Positions 33,523 to 42,648 of a stretch of DNA of 64,000 nt are shown here, one piece after another. The notes beneath the pieces are model-generated. The model saw only the letters and a program-made list of their open reading frames with translations, was not told the DNA's origin and did no database searches. The number at the start of each line of letters is the position of its first letter. Position 1 is the first letter of the stretch. The DNA comes from Agromyces sp. ISL-38 (GTDB taxonomy: Bacteria > Actinomycetota > Actinomycetes > Actinomycetales > Microbacteriaceae). Location: NCBI RefSeq assembly GCF_018613935.1, contig NZ_JAGGPF010000009.1, forward strand, positions 248,001 through 312,000. Reading direction: 5' to 3'. Both the position numbers and the translations under genes were made by a program.

Positions 33523-36500
33523 CTACTTCACCGTGCAGGCATCGCCGTTCACACTGAACGCGGCCGGTTCGCTGTTCCCACCCCCGTTCAGCCTGCCGTT
33601 GAACCCGAGCCCGACGGTCTCACCCGGCTGGATCGTGCCGTTCCACGGCAGGTTGTTCGCCGTGACCGCGGACCCGTGCTGCTGCCACCACGCGTCGTGG
33701 CCGCTGCGCAAGGTCTGCTTCTCGGCGAACTCGAACCCGAGCTCCCACGCGGTGTACGGCGCGTCACCGGTGTTCGTGATGGTGAGGTCGGCCGAGAACG
33801 CCTTCTTTGAGTTCCCTTCCAGGGTGTAGCTCACCTCGCAGCTCGGATGCGGCTTCTCGCTCAACGAGAGGAATGTGATCGAGTACGCCGGGAAGTCGTA
33901 GCTGAACTCGTTCCCGCCTCCAGACCACTCGCGATCCACGGGAACGAGGTTCTCGGGATCGGCCTTCGTGTTCATGTCGCCGGGCGCCCCGACCATCTCG
34001 GTCACGCCCACCTCGTCGGCGATCTCCAGACCGCCCGCGACCGACACCTGGGTGCGCGCCGTCGAACCGGTCGGGTTCACGACCTTGAGCCGAAGCTCGC
34101 CGGTCTCGGCATCGCGGGTGACCACCTGGTAGAGGCCGTGCGCCGAAGGCTCGGTGTAGCTGAGCTGCAGCACGCCGTCGAGGTAGAGCTCGATCTTCGA
34201 CCCGGCGACCACGATCTTCACGTGGTAGTCGCGCCCGGTCTCGACGCCCTTGCCCTCGAGTGCCGCGACCTCGCCGGCCGACCCGCCGGCGGCATGCTGC
34301 AACACCGAGCGGGTGTTGTTCCAGCCACCGAGGTTCCACCAGTAGAAGTCGTTCGGACCGCCGGCCGCGAAGCCGATGAGGAAGCCCTCGGCACCCGCCT
34401 TCTTGCGGGCGTCGAGCTCGAGCGTGTAGTTCGACCAGTCCCGCGCGTACGCGTCGGGGCTGAGCGACCGGGCATCCGTGGTCGTGGCCGACGACTGCAC
34501 GTACTCGCCGCCCGCGACCGCCCACGATCCGGCGACCGGGGCCCACGGGTCATCCGCGCCCTCGAACGACTCGGCATAGAGTTCGTCGCCCGTCGCGTTG
34601 TCGGTCACCCGCACGTCGTCGTAGGCCGCGCTCGTGTTCCACGTGGACAGGAAGACCCCGCCGTCGAGGTCGGATGCGGCATCCGCTTCGGTGTGGGTCG
34701 ACGGAACCACCTCGTCGCCGACGTTCTTCATGAACATCTGCTGGGTGTAGTAGTTCACCGAGCCCCACGACTCGTCGTTGTCGAACCACATCATGTCGGG
34801 CGCCCACTGCACGTGGTCCTCGTTCGCGAACATCGGCGCGTAGGAGGCGAGCTCCACGACATCCGAGTTGCGCTCGAGGCCGGTCATGTACGCCGCCTCC
34901 GAGAGGGCGTTCGCGAAGGTGTTGCCGCGCGACGCGTACTCGCCGAGGAACACATGCGGACCCTCGCGGTCGTACTCGTCGTACCGCTCGGAGTTCTGCA
35001 GGAACCACGACGGGTCGTTGTAGTAGTGCTCATCGACCAGGTCGACGCCCTGCTCGCGGTTGAACTGCCAGAGTTCGTCGAAGCGTGCACCCGTGTCATC
35101 GGGCCCCGAGTTGGAGATGATCTTCACGTCGGGCCAGGCAGCGGCGACCGCATCGCGGAACCGCGGGAAGTTCGCTTGGAACGTGTCGGTGTTCTCCTCG
35201 TTGCCGAGGCCGAGGTAGCGGAGGTCGAAGGGCTCCGGATGTCCCAGGGCGGCGCGCTTCGCGCCCCACTCGGTCGTCACGTCGCCCTTCGCGAACTCGA
35301 TGAGGTCGACGGTGTCGTCGACCCAGCGATTGATGCGGGCATCGTCGGTCATCTCGGGAATGTTGCTGCCGCACCCGTTCGCCCCCACCGACAGCACCGG
35401 CAGCGGCGTCGCGCCGAGGTCCTCGGCCCACTTCAGGTACTCGAGGTAGCCCAGGCCGTACGACTGGTTGTAGCCCCAGAAGTTCCAGTTGGTCGGACGT
35501 TCCTCGACCGGGCCGATGGTCTCCTTCCACTGGTAGGTGCGCCGTCGGTCCTGACCGTCGGACTCGAGGTACGTGTTGAACGTGCCGACGTTCGTGACGC
35601 AACCGCCCGGGAAGCGCAGGAACGACGGGTCGAGTTCGGCGACCTTCTCGGCGAGGTCCTTGCGGAGCACGCTCGGTCCGTTCACCGGACCGACCCAGGT
35701 GTCGACCGGGAAGAGCGACACCATGTCGAGCTGCAGCGAACCCGCCGCGCCGCCGAGCAGCACGAGGCGCCCGGCATCCGTCGTCGCGTTCGACGTGAGA
35801 CGCACCTCGACCTTGCGCCAGGTGTCGTCACCGACCACGTCGGCGGTGCCGAGCGCGAACTGCTCGGTGCCGGCCGCGTTCTCGACCGCGACCGTGAGCT
35901 GCTGCGCCGTCGCCGACCGCGCCCACACCGAGAAGTCGTAGCTCTCGCCCTCCTCGAGCGCGAAGCCCCGGTTGAACCCGATGTTCCGCACGCCGACGCC
36001 CGCGCCGTTCGCCTGGACCGTGAGCGACACGCGGTTCGAGTCGTTCAGCCAGCGCGCACGGTCGGAACCCACCGCGATGGATCCGGTGGCGCCCCGCTCG
36101 ACCTTCTCCCATGCCGTCAGGCCGGTGAATGCCCGGTTGTCGGCGGTGTTGAACTCGAACGAGCGGTTGCGTACGAGCTCGGCGTAGATCCCGCCGTCGG
36201 CGGCGTAGTTGATGTCCTCGTAGAAGATGCCGTAGAGGTCATCGCTCATCTCGGTGCGGGGTGCGTCGGTGTCGATCTCGATCGTGTGCTCGGTGATCTC
36301 GACGGGCACGACCGTGAGTCGTGCGGCCTCCGTCTCCTCGCCGACGACGAGCGCGCCGCCGTCGCCGAGCACGATGAACCGGCCGTCGACCGTGTGCAGG
36401 GCGGCCTTGCCGCCGCCGACATCCGTCAGCCGGAACGCGGTCGCCTCGGCGCCCTCCGCGCCGAGCGCGAGTCGGTCACCGTCGACGATGAGCGGGCGAT

Positions 36501-39003
36501 CGCTCGCCGAGTCGCGAATCACGACCGGGCGAGCAGCGGATGCCTCGGCGCCCGCGTCGCCGTCGACCTCGGTCGCCGTCAGCGCGAGCTGCTCGAGCGG
36601 CCGCGTGCCGTCGAGGCGGAGCGCACCGCCGTCACCGGCGGTGAGGTGGCGGGTGTCGCCGGATCCCTCGAACGTGAACGTGCCCTCGGGCACGATGTCG
36701 GCGCCCTCGGGCGCCACGAGCGCGAAGTAGTCGAACGTCACCTCGTGGCTCGGCGCGGAACCGGCGGCGAGCGCGTAGAGGCCGATGCGGGCGGCGTCGA
36801 ATCCGACGGTCGCGCGCGCTGCCTCGGCCCATTCGTGGCCCGTCCAGTAGCTCGTCACGATCACGTCGCCGGTGCGCTGCACCCGCAGGTATTCGTGCGT
36901 CGACCCGGGTCTGCCCGTGAAGGTCGAGCCGTAGACCGCGCCCTGCTCGACGCCGTTCTCGATGACCGTGGGACCACCCGGCGCGAAGCTCACGTTGGTG
37001 AGGCCCGCGCGCACGTAGTTGTCGAAGTCCTTCATGACGAAGAGCCCCGCGCCCTGGAAGTCGCGGCTGACCGCGCCGGTCACCGACGTGAACGCGGTGA
37101 AGTCGCCCGCAGGCACGTCGACGAGGAACACGTTCTTCGCGGTGTTGGTGGCCTGGTAGGTGTCGCCGCTCTGCGAGTGCACTGTGAGCGCGCCGGCGTT
37201 CTCGGTGAGCGACCACGCGTCGGGCGCTTCGCCTTCGATCGCCCAGCGGCCGTCGAGGGTCTCGCCGTCGAACTCGTCGACCCATGCCTCGGCAGGAAGC
37301 TCGGGAGCCGCCGCCGTCTCCACCGTCACGGTGGCTGCACCCTCCGCGCCGCTCGCCGCGCGTGCGGTGATCGTCGCGCTGCCGTCGGCGATCGCGGTCA
37401 CCACGCCTGCGGCATCGACGGTTGCGACGGACTCGTCGCTCGAGCTCCAGGTGACGCTGCGGTCTTCTGCGGTCACGGGCGTGACGGATGCCTCGAAGGC
37501 TGCGGTCTCGCCCGGTGACAGCGTCGCCGACTCCGGCGTCACGGTCACGCCCTCGACGAGCGCGTCGGGTTGGTAGGTCTCGAGGAGCCGCTGGTACTCG
37601 CTCGCCGTCACCGGAAGCACCGTGCCGTGGCGCGGGCTCTCGGGGAGCTCGGCGTCGGGCACCGAGGTCCACGCGCCGCTCGCGAGGTCGGAGCTCTCGA
37701 AGAGCATGTAGCCCTCGCCGCCGTGGTACGACGGCTGGTCCTGCAGCAGGTACCACGAGTCATCCGTGTTCGACTTGAAGACCGAGGGACCCTCGCCGTT
37801 GGTGAAGGTGCCGCCCCAAGGGTTCGGCTGGCCGACGCCGATGTGCTCGGCGACGAGTCCCCAGCCGTCGCCGTCGACCACGCCCTGGGTTCGGCGCAGC
37901 TCGGTCGACTGCTCTTCGCGAACGGTGAAGTCCGACTCGTCCTTGGTGAAGCGGTAGTAGACGCCGGCATCGAGGGCGACGGTCGAGTCGATCATGCCGC
38001 GGCCTGCGCCCTGCGGTTCGTCGATCCAGACCTGCGGCTCGGAGAAGGTCACGAAGTCCCGCGTGGTCGCGTACATCATGCGCTGGTAGCTCGTGCCGAT
38101 GTCACGCTGGTCGGCGGGAAGATCTGCGGGGTAGAGCGCCGAGGCCCAGTACACGATGTACTCCTCGTTCGCCTCGTCCCAATACGCCTCGGGCGCCCAC
38201 GTGTTGCCCGCGTTCTCGGGCGACACGACGATCTCGCGCTGCTCCGACCAGTTCACGAGGTCGTCGGACTCCCACACCATGATCGAGCGGCTGCCGGTCT
38301 CCTGCGCGGTGCCGAAGTCACCTCCGCCGTAGATCTTCAGGTCGGTTGCGAGGAGGAAGAAGCGGTCGCCCTCAGGCGAGCGGATGAGGAACGGGTCGCG
38401 CAGGCCCTGCTCGCCGAGCGTCGAGGCGAGCACGGACTCGCCGTCGTTGAGGCTCATCCATTCCTCGGGGTCGTTGCCGACGCTCGCAGCGAAGTAGATC
38501 TCCTCGCCGTCGGGGGTGGACTCACCGACGAAGTGCGGGAAGAAGTAGGCGGCGAGCGGCTCGTCGGCCGGCAGTGGGGTCACCGTCGCGACATAGTCGT
38601 GCGTCGCGGTCGAGTCGCCGAAAGTCGCTGTCACCTGGAGCGTGACGGTAGCGGGGTCGGACCCGTGGGGCGGCCTCTCAACGAGCCCGTCGGCCGAGAT
38701 GACGGCAGCATCGCTCGAGGTCCAGGTGAGCGATGAGCCGCCGGATCCGCTCTCGGGGAGCGTGATGTTGCCGCGCAGGTCGTCGAGGTTCGGGATGGTC
38801 ACGCCGGCCGCATCGCTCGCGGCCACGTCGGCCGGTGCGGTGACGGCGGTTGCGACGATCGGCATTGCGACGGCGGCGGCCGGCGCGAGGATGGCGAGCG
38901 TGAGCGCGGCGCACAGTGCCACGCCCGACTGCCTGCTGATCCTTCGTCGCCGGTCTGGCTGTTCGGCCACCGGTGGTGAAGCAGTGGTGCTGGACCTGGT
39001 CAT
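33523..39003 (-). CDS. Secreted GH43-GH51 bifunctional arabinan/arabinogalactan hydrolase with CBM2
   Basis: A 1826-residue exported protein. Order: signal peptide (about 1-47); atrophied Ig-like domain (60-140); GH43-like five-bladed propeller (about 145-460, with LRDPFLIRS and the WAPE motif); BIG2 Ig-like (about 490-560); DUF1349-like beta sandwich (about 575-770); a trefoil-like spacer; GH51 alpha-L-arabinofuranosidase TIM barrel (about 920 onward) with acid/base Glu1269 (LGLGNEENTD) and nucleophile Glu1355 (VFLGEYASRG); a LamG-like insert (about 1430-1580); the GH51 C-terminal beta domain; and a CBM2 (about 1720-1826). It should remove arabinose from arabinan or arabinogalactan outside the cell. 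ATG 39003 has a GAAAGG site. Preceded by two LacI-type operators. Confidence 0.9.
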   Translation of the reverse strand: MTRSSTTASPPVAEQPDRRRRISRQSGVALCAALTLAILAPAAAVAMPIVATAVTAPADVAASDAAGVTIPNLDDLRGNITLPESGSGGSSLTWTSSDAAVISADGLVERPPHGSDPATVTLQVTATFGDSTATHDYVATVTPLPADEPLAAYFFPHFVGESTPDGEEIYFAASVGNDPEEWMSLNDGESVLASTLGEQGLRDPFLIRSPEGDRFFLLATDLKIYGGGDFGTAQETGSRSIMVWESDDLVNWSEQREIVVSPENAGNTWAPEAYWDEANEEYIVYWASALYPADLPADQRDIGTSYQRMMYATTRDFVTFSEPQVWIDEPQGAGRGMIDSTVALDAGVYYRFTKDESDFTVREEQSTELRRTQGVVDGDGWGLVAEHIGVGQPNPWGGTFTNGEGPSVFKSNTDDSWYLLQDQPSYHGGEGYMLFESSDLASGAWTSVPDAELPESPRHGTVLPVTASEYQRLLETYQPDALVEGVTVTPESATLSPGETAAFEASVTPVTAEDRSVTWSSSDESVATVDAAGVVTAIADGSATITARAASGAEGAATVTVETAAAPELPAEAWVDEFDGETLDGRWAIEGEAPDAWSLTENAGALTVHSQSGDTYQATNTAKNVFLVDVPAGDFTAFTSVTGAVSRDFQGAGLFVMKDFDNYVRAGLTNVSFAPGGPTVIENGVEQGAVYGSTFTGRPGSTHEYLRVQRTGDVIVTSYWTGHEWAEAARATVGFDAARIGLYALAAGSAPSHEVTFDYFALVAPEGADIVPEGTFTFEGSGDTRHLTAGDGGALRLDGTRPLEQLALTATEVDGDAGAEASAARPVVIRDSASDRPLIVDGDRLALGAEGAEATAFRLTDVGGGKAALHTVDGRFIVLGDGGALVVGEETEAARLTVVPVEITEHTIEIDTDAPRTEMSDDLYGIFYEDINYAADGGIYAELVRNRSFEFNTADNRAFTGLTAWEKVERGATGSIAVGSDRARWLNDSNRVSLTVQANGAGVGVRNIGFNRGFALEEGESYDFSVWARSATAQQLTVAVENAAGTEQFALGTADVVGDDTWRKVEVRLTSNATTDAGRLVLLGGAAGSLQLDMVSLFPVDTWVGPVNGPSVLRKDLAEKVAELDPSFLRFPGGCVTNVGTFNTYLESDGQDRRRTYQWKETIGPVEERPTNWNFWGYNQSYGLGYLEYLKWAEDLGATPLPVLSVGANGCGSNIPEMTDDARINRWVDDTVDLIEFAKGDVTTEWGAKRAALGHPEPFDLRYLGLGNEENTDTFQANFPRFRDAVAAAWPDVKIISNSGPDDTGARFDELWQFNREQGVDLVDEHYYNDPSWFLQNSERYDEYDREGPHVFLGEYASRGNTFANALSEAAYMTGLERNSDVVELASYAPMFANEDHVQWAPDMMWFDNDESWGSVNYYTQQMFMKNVGDEVVPSTHTEADAASDLDGGVFLSTWNTSAAYDDVRVTDNATGDELYAESFEGADDPWAPVAGSWAVAGGEYVQSSATTTDARSLSPDAYARDWSNYTLELDARKKAGAEGFLIGFAAGGPNDFYWWNLGGWNNTRSVLQHAAGGSAGEVAALEGKGVETGRDYHVKIVVAGSKIELYLDGVLQLSYTEPSAHGLYQVVTRDAETGELRLKVVNPTGSTARTQVSVAGGLEIADEVGVTEMVGAPGDMNTKADPENLVPVDREWSGGGNEFSYDFPAYSITFLSLSEKPHPSCEVSYTLEGNSKKAFSADLTITNTGDAPYTAWELGFEFAEKQTLRSGHDAWWQQHGSAVTANNLPWNGTIQPGETVGLGFNGRLNGGGNSEPAAFSVNGDACTVK

Positions 39004-39091
39004 CGTCGACCTTTCTCTCGTCTTCGAGGGGGGCGCACTCATGCGAACGTGGCGGCAGCGTCTGTACGCTGTCGCCACGTCACGCCCGCAT

Positions 39092-39119
39092 TGTGAGCGC
39101 TAACATGTGAACGCTAACA
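39092..39119. promoter_or_regulatory. Tandem LacI-type operators upstream of the GH43-GH51 gene
   Basis: TGTGAGCGCTAACA (39092-39105) directly followed by TGTGAACGCTAACA (39106-39119). Each approximates the CG-centred LacI-family palindrome TGTTAGCGCTAACA; centres are 14 bp apart. They lie about 90-115 bp upstream of the start. Confidence 0.65.
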
Positions 39120-39224
39120 GTGGGGGTCGGGTTCGCGCTAGAGGAAGTTTCGAGAGCGGCCGGATGCGGTAGCTGTCGTCACGACGAAGCGGTCGGGGTA
39201 CTTCGGCATTCGCACTTCCGGTAC

Positions 39225-39244
39225 GTCGGTACTTCGGTACCGAC
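39225..39244. other. Perfect hairpin with TTCG tetraloop
   Basis: GTCGGTAC-TTCG-GTACCGAC, 8 bp perfect stem and a TTCG (UUCG in RNA) loop. It lies between the GH43-GH51 promoter and a small downstream reading frame, where a short leader or terminator could sit; there is no T-tract. Confidence 0.45.
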
Positions 39245-39274
39245 TTCTTCGACGAAACCCTGTGCCGGCGTGCG

Positions 39275-39617
39275 TTGACGCGGTCGGGTGATCGGGCGAT
39301 CTACGCGCTCCTGATGGTCGGCGCGTGCATCGCGCTCGTCGTGCTGATGCTCGGCGGCGCGCTATTCTCAGGACTCCTCGGTGGACTGTTCGTCTTTACG
39401 GATCGTCGTCGCCGGTCTCCTGCTCGTGGGAGGGGCTGCGGTATCGCTGTGGATGGCCGGCTTCAATCACGGCATGTCGATCGCCGATACCTCCATGACG
39501 AGCGGCGGCGACGCCGCGGCATCCGGCCCGCTCAGAATCGCGCTCGGCACTGCCGCGGTGATCGTCGCGATCTTCCTCGCGGTGCCCCCGCGGCGCGCTG
39601 CGCTCGATCGAAGCTGA
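39275..39617 (+). pseudogene. Possible small membrane protein, apparently frameshifted
   Basis: The first frame (TTG 39275) encodes one strong hydrophobic segment (IYALLMVGACIALVVLMLGG then LLGGLFVF). From about 39390 a second frame continues with two more (RIVVAGLLLVGGAAVSLWM and LRIALGTAAVIVAIFLAVPP) and stops at 39617. Together they would make a three-segment membrane protein of about 113 residues if one base were added or removed near 39394-39399. Alternatively only the second frame, GTG 39381, is a gene. No homologue is recognised; weak evidence. Confidence 0.35.
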
Positions 39618-39639
39618 CCGGCGGCGAACGCGTCGGAGG

Positions 39640-40665
39640 TCAGGATTCCGGCAGCGGGCGCGGCGCAGCGCTGCTCTCGCGGATGACGAGCTCGGGGAGC
39701 GCCGACGACGTGCGCCGCACCACCTCGCCGCTCATCGCGCCGCGGAGCAGCTCGAACGCGCGGGCGCCGAGGCCCCCGAAGTCCTGTCGCACGGTCGTGA
39801 GCGCCGGCGACCACATCGCCGCGAGCGGGTGATCGTCGAAGCCGACGACGCTGACGTCTTCGGGCACGCTCAGACCTGCGTCGCGGAGCCCCTTGATGAC
39901 GCCCATCGCGATCTCGTCGTTGCCGCAGAACACTGCGGTGACCTCGGGACTGCGGGCGATCTCCTTGCCGATGATGCGGCCCGATTCGGGCGCCCAGGTC
40001 GCCTCGTAGAGCTCGGGCGGCTCGACACCGGCGCGCTTCAGGGCACGCCGCCAGCCGGTCGTGCGACCGTCTTCGCGCCGCGAGGGCGGCACCCGCACAT
40101 GGTGCACGGTGCGATGCCCGAGTGACAGCAGGTGCTCGGTGAGCGCTTCGGCTGCGCGGCTCTCATCGAGCACCGCTTGGGGTACGTCACGCGACTTCAC
40201 TCCTGAAACGGCGACGATCGGGATGTCGCGGGGCAGGCTCGTGAGCACGGCGACGCCCGGCGGGTCGAACTTCAGCACGACCACGCCGGCCGGGCTCTGG
40301 TCGAGCACGAGGGCGACCGCGCGTTCGACCTCGTCGGGGTCGGGCGTCTCGACGACGGTGATCGTCACCGTGTAGCCGTCGGCCCTCGCCTCCTCCTCCA
40401 CGCCGCGGATCGTCTCGGCGTAGCCGTATTGCGAGGTGTTGCCGGCGATGATCGCGATCGTGTGCGACTGCCTCGACGCGAGGGCTCGCGCCGTCGCGCT
40501 CGGGCGGTAGTTGAGCTGCGCGATCGCGTCGAGCACCCGGCGTTCCTTCTCGGGGCGCACGCGCGCCGCGCCTGTGAGCACCCGCGAAACGGTCGGCACC
40601 GACACGCCCGCGAGCTTGGCGACATCCGCGATCACGGCCGGACGCGGGGCCTTCTTCGCCGCCAT
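39640..40665 (-). CDS. LacI-family transcriptional repressor of the arabinogalactan cluster
   Basis: A 341-residue LacI/GalR regulator: helix-turn-helix plus hinge (VIADVAKLAGVSVPTVSRVLTG, residues 10-31; NYRPSATARALAS) and a periplasmic-binding-protein-like sugar domain ending VGFDDHPLAAMWSPALTTVRQDFGGLGARA. Last gene of the GH36-transporter operon, 116 bp after the second permease. It probably binds one or more of the CG-centred palindromes at 39092-39119, 46254-46390 or 10919-10969, with an imported oligosaccharide as inducer (inference). GGAG ribosome site before the ATG. Confidence 0.9.
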   Translation of the reverse strand: MAAKKAPRPAVIADVAKLAGVSVPTVSRVLTGAARVRPEKERRVLDAIAQLNYRPSATARALASRQSHTIAIIAGNTSQYGYAETIRGVEEEARADGYTVTITVVETPDPDEVERAVALVLDQSPAGVVVLKFDPPGVAVLTSLPRDIPIVAVSGVKSRDVPQAVLDESRAAEALTEHLLSLGHRTVHHVRVPPSRREDGRTTGWRRALKRAGVEPPELYEATWAPESGRIIGKEIARSPEVTAVFCGNDEIAMGVIKGLRDAGLSVPEDVSVVGFDDHPLAAMWSPALTTVRQDFGGLGARAFELLRGAMSGEVVRRTSSALPELVIRESSAAPRPLPES

Positions 40666-40781
40666 TGCACTCCTCGCCGCTCGAACCGCACCCGCCGCAC
40701 CTCGCGCGACTGTTGCACGCGACCGCGGATCCCATTCTGGCTGGCCGTCGGCCTGTAGCGCGACCGACGACCCGGGCACGT

Positions 40782-41633
40782 CTATTTGACCGCTCCGCTC
40801 GTGATGCCGGAGATGATCTTCCGCTGCGCGAAGACGAAGACGACCAGCAGGGGCAGGCTCATGAGAATGATGTACGCGAAGATCAGGTGCCAGTTCTGCA
40901 GGTAGAGGCCCGCACTCGCCACTTGGTAGAGATTCAGGGGCAGGGTGTCGAGCCGGCCGCCGACCACGAAGAGCGCGTAGAAGACGTCGTTCCAGATGTA
41001 GAGGCAGATGAGGATCGTCGCCGTCGCGAGCACCGGCATCAGGAGCGGCAGGATGATGCGCACGAACACCTTGACGGGGCCGGCGCCGTCGACGCGAGCG
41101 GCCTCCTCGAGCTCTTGCGGGATGGTGCGCACGAACCCGGTGACGAAGAAGATCACCGTCGAGAGGTACATGCCCATGTACACGCCGATCATGCCGACCG
41201 GGGTTCCGGCGAGGCCGAGCTGGCGCAGCAGGAGCACGATCGTCACGACCGCCGGCGGCAGCACGATGCCGCTGATCGCGAGGGCGTAGATCACGGCGAG
41301 CAAGCGGCTGCTGCGACGCCCGAGGATCCACGCGGCCATCGACCCGAGGATCAGCACCCCGAGCACCGCGGGCACCATGACGAGCAGGCTGCCGAAGAAG
41401 CCGAGCACCATGCGCCCGTCGCCGAACACCTGGGCGAAGTTCTCGAAGAGCTGCCACTCGGAGGGCGGCGTGAGATTCGGGTTCAGTGCCTCGGCCTGGT
41501 TCTTGCCGGCCGTGCTGATGACGAGCCAGAACGGCACGCCGAGCAACAGCACGACCGCGAGCACGGTGGCGATGGGCTGCAGGATGCCGGAGGCGGGGCG
41601 AGCCCGGCGCATCCTCGGGGCGGCGACGCTCAC
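40782..41633 (-). CDS. Carbohydrate ABC transporter permease (CUT1, MalG-like)
   Basis: A 283-residue inner-membrane permease with six predicted membrane segments and the EAA loop EEAARVDGAGPVKVFVRIILPLL that docks the ATPase. It belongs to the CUT1 family, which imports di- and oligosaccharides. It overlaps the upstream permease gene by 4 bp. No ATPase gene is present in the cluster, so a shared MsmK/MsiK-type ATPase encoded elsewhere is expected, as usual in actinobacteria. Confidence 0.93.
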   Translation of the reverse strand: MSVAAPRMRRARPASGILQPIATVLAVVLLLGVPFWLVISTAGKNQAEALNPNLTPPSEWQLFENFAQVFGDGRMVLGFFGSLLVMVPAVLGVLILGSMAAWILGRRSSRLLAVIYALAISGIVLPPAVVTIVLLLRQLGLAGTPVGMIGVYMGMYLSTVIFFVTGFVRTIPQELEEAARVDGAGPVKVFVRIILPLLMPVLATATILICLYIWNDVFYALFVVGGRLDTLPLNLYQVASAGLYLQNWHLIFAYIILMSLPLLVVFVFAQRKIISGITSGAVK

Positions 41634-42577
41634 AGCACGTCCTCTCTCTTGCGAAGGAATCGGATGACGGGAAACGCGAGGATCGTCACCATCAGGAAGA
41701 GCACGAGGCTCATGGTCGTCGCCTGCGCGAAGAGTCCTTGGCCGAAGGTGCGGAAGATGAAGATGTTGAGCAGCTCGGTGGCGCCACCTGGGCCGCCCTC
41801 GGTCGTCGCCTGCACGATGTCGAAGCCGTTCATCGAGCCGAGCAGTGCGGTGGCGACGTTGAACGTGATGGCGGGGGCGAGGAGCGGCATCCGGATGTCA
41901 CGGAGGGTCTGCCACCAGCTCGCACCGTCGAGACGGCCCGCCTCGAGCACGTCGGCGCCGATCGTCTTGAGTCCCGCGAGGTAGATGAGCATCGAGAGCC
42001 CCATCCACTTCCAGGAGTGCACGAGGGCGACCACGACGATCGTCCACGTGGTGTCACCGAGCCAGGCGATACTGACGTCGGTGCCGGTGACGAAGCCGAG
42101 GATCTCGTTGAGCGCGCCCTCGGGCTTGAGGAGCGCCTGGAAGATGTAACCGACGGCGAGCGCCGACATGATGACGGGCACGAAGAAGGCGACTCGGGCG
42201 GCGCGATTGAGTCGCGTGTCCTTCTCGAGGAGCAGCGCGAGGGCAAGGCCGAAGACGTTCTGGAAGACCGCGACGAGCACGGCGTAGACGAGCGTCACGC
42301 GCAGCGCGTTGACGAGGGTGCCGCTCGTGAAGAGTGAGACGAAGTTGTCGAACCCGACGAAGCCGATGCCCGACTTGAAGCTCGACCAGTCGGTGAACGC
42401 GTAGACGAAGTTGAAGATCGTCGGCACGAAGAAGAAGATGACGAGCACCGCGAGCGCCGGCAGCAGGAACCAGAGCGGGTGGTCCTGACGACGGCCGCGC
42501 GGTCGAGCCGACATCGGTGACGGGCTGGGTGGCTGAACGCCGCGGGGAACGACGATCGCACGCGTGGTGGTGGTCAC
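41630..42577 (-). CDS. Carbohydrate ABC transporter permease (CUT1, MalF-like)
   Basis: A permease of about 315 residues with six membrane segments (first HPLWFLLPALAVLVIFFFVP) and the EAA loop LEAGRLDGASWWQTLRDIRMPLL. Start GTG 42577 follows an AAAGGCGG site. It forms the heterodimeric channel with the following permease, and takes substrate from the lipoprotein encoded just upstream. Confidence 0.92.
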   Translation of the reverse strand: MTTTTRAIVVPRGVQPPSPSPMSARPRGRRQDHPLWFLLPALAVLVIFFFVPTIFNFVYAFTDWSSFKSGIGFVGFDNFVSLFTSGTLVNALRVTLVYAVLVAVFQNVFGLALALLLEKDTRLNRAARVAFFVPVIMSALAVGYIFQALLKPEGALNEILGFVTGTDVSIAWLGDTTWTIVVVALVHSWKWMGLSMLIYLAGLKTIGADVLEAGRLDGASWWQTLRDIRMPLLAPAITFNVATALLGSMNGFDIVQATTEGGPGGATELLNIFIFRTFGQGLFAQATTMSLVLFLMVTILAFPVIRFLRKREDVL

Positions 42578-42648
42578 GGGCTCGTGCCGCCTTTCGTGGA
42601 ATGGGGGGTCGTGCGCCGGGCGGCTGCCCGCCCGGCGCACGGTTCGGA

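Noticed and set aside
33847..37518. 1223-codon plus-strand frame inside the GH43-GH51 gene
   Set aside because: No recognisable domains and composition typical of antisense frames in 70% GC DNA.
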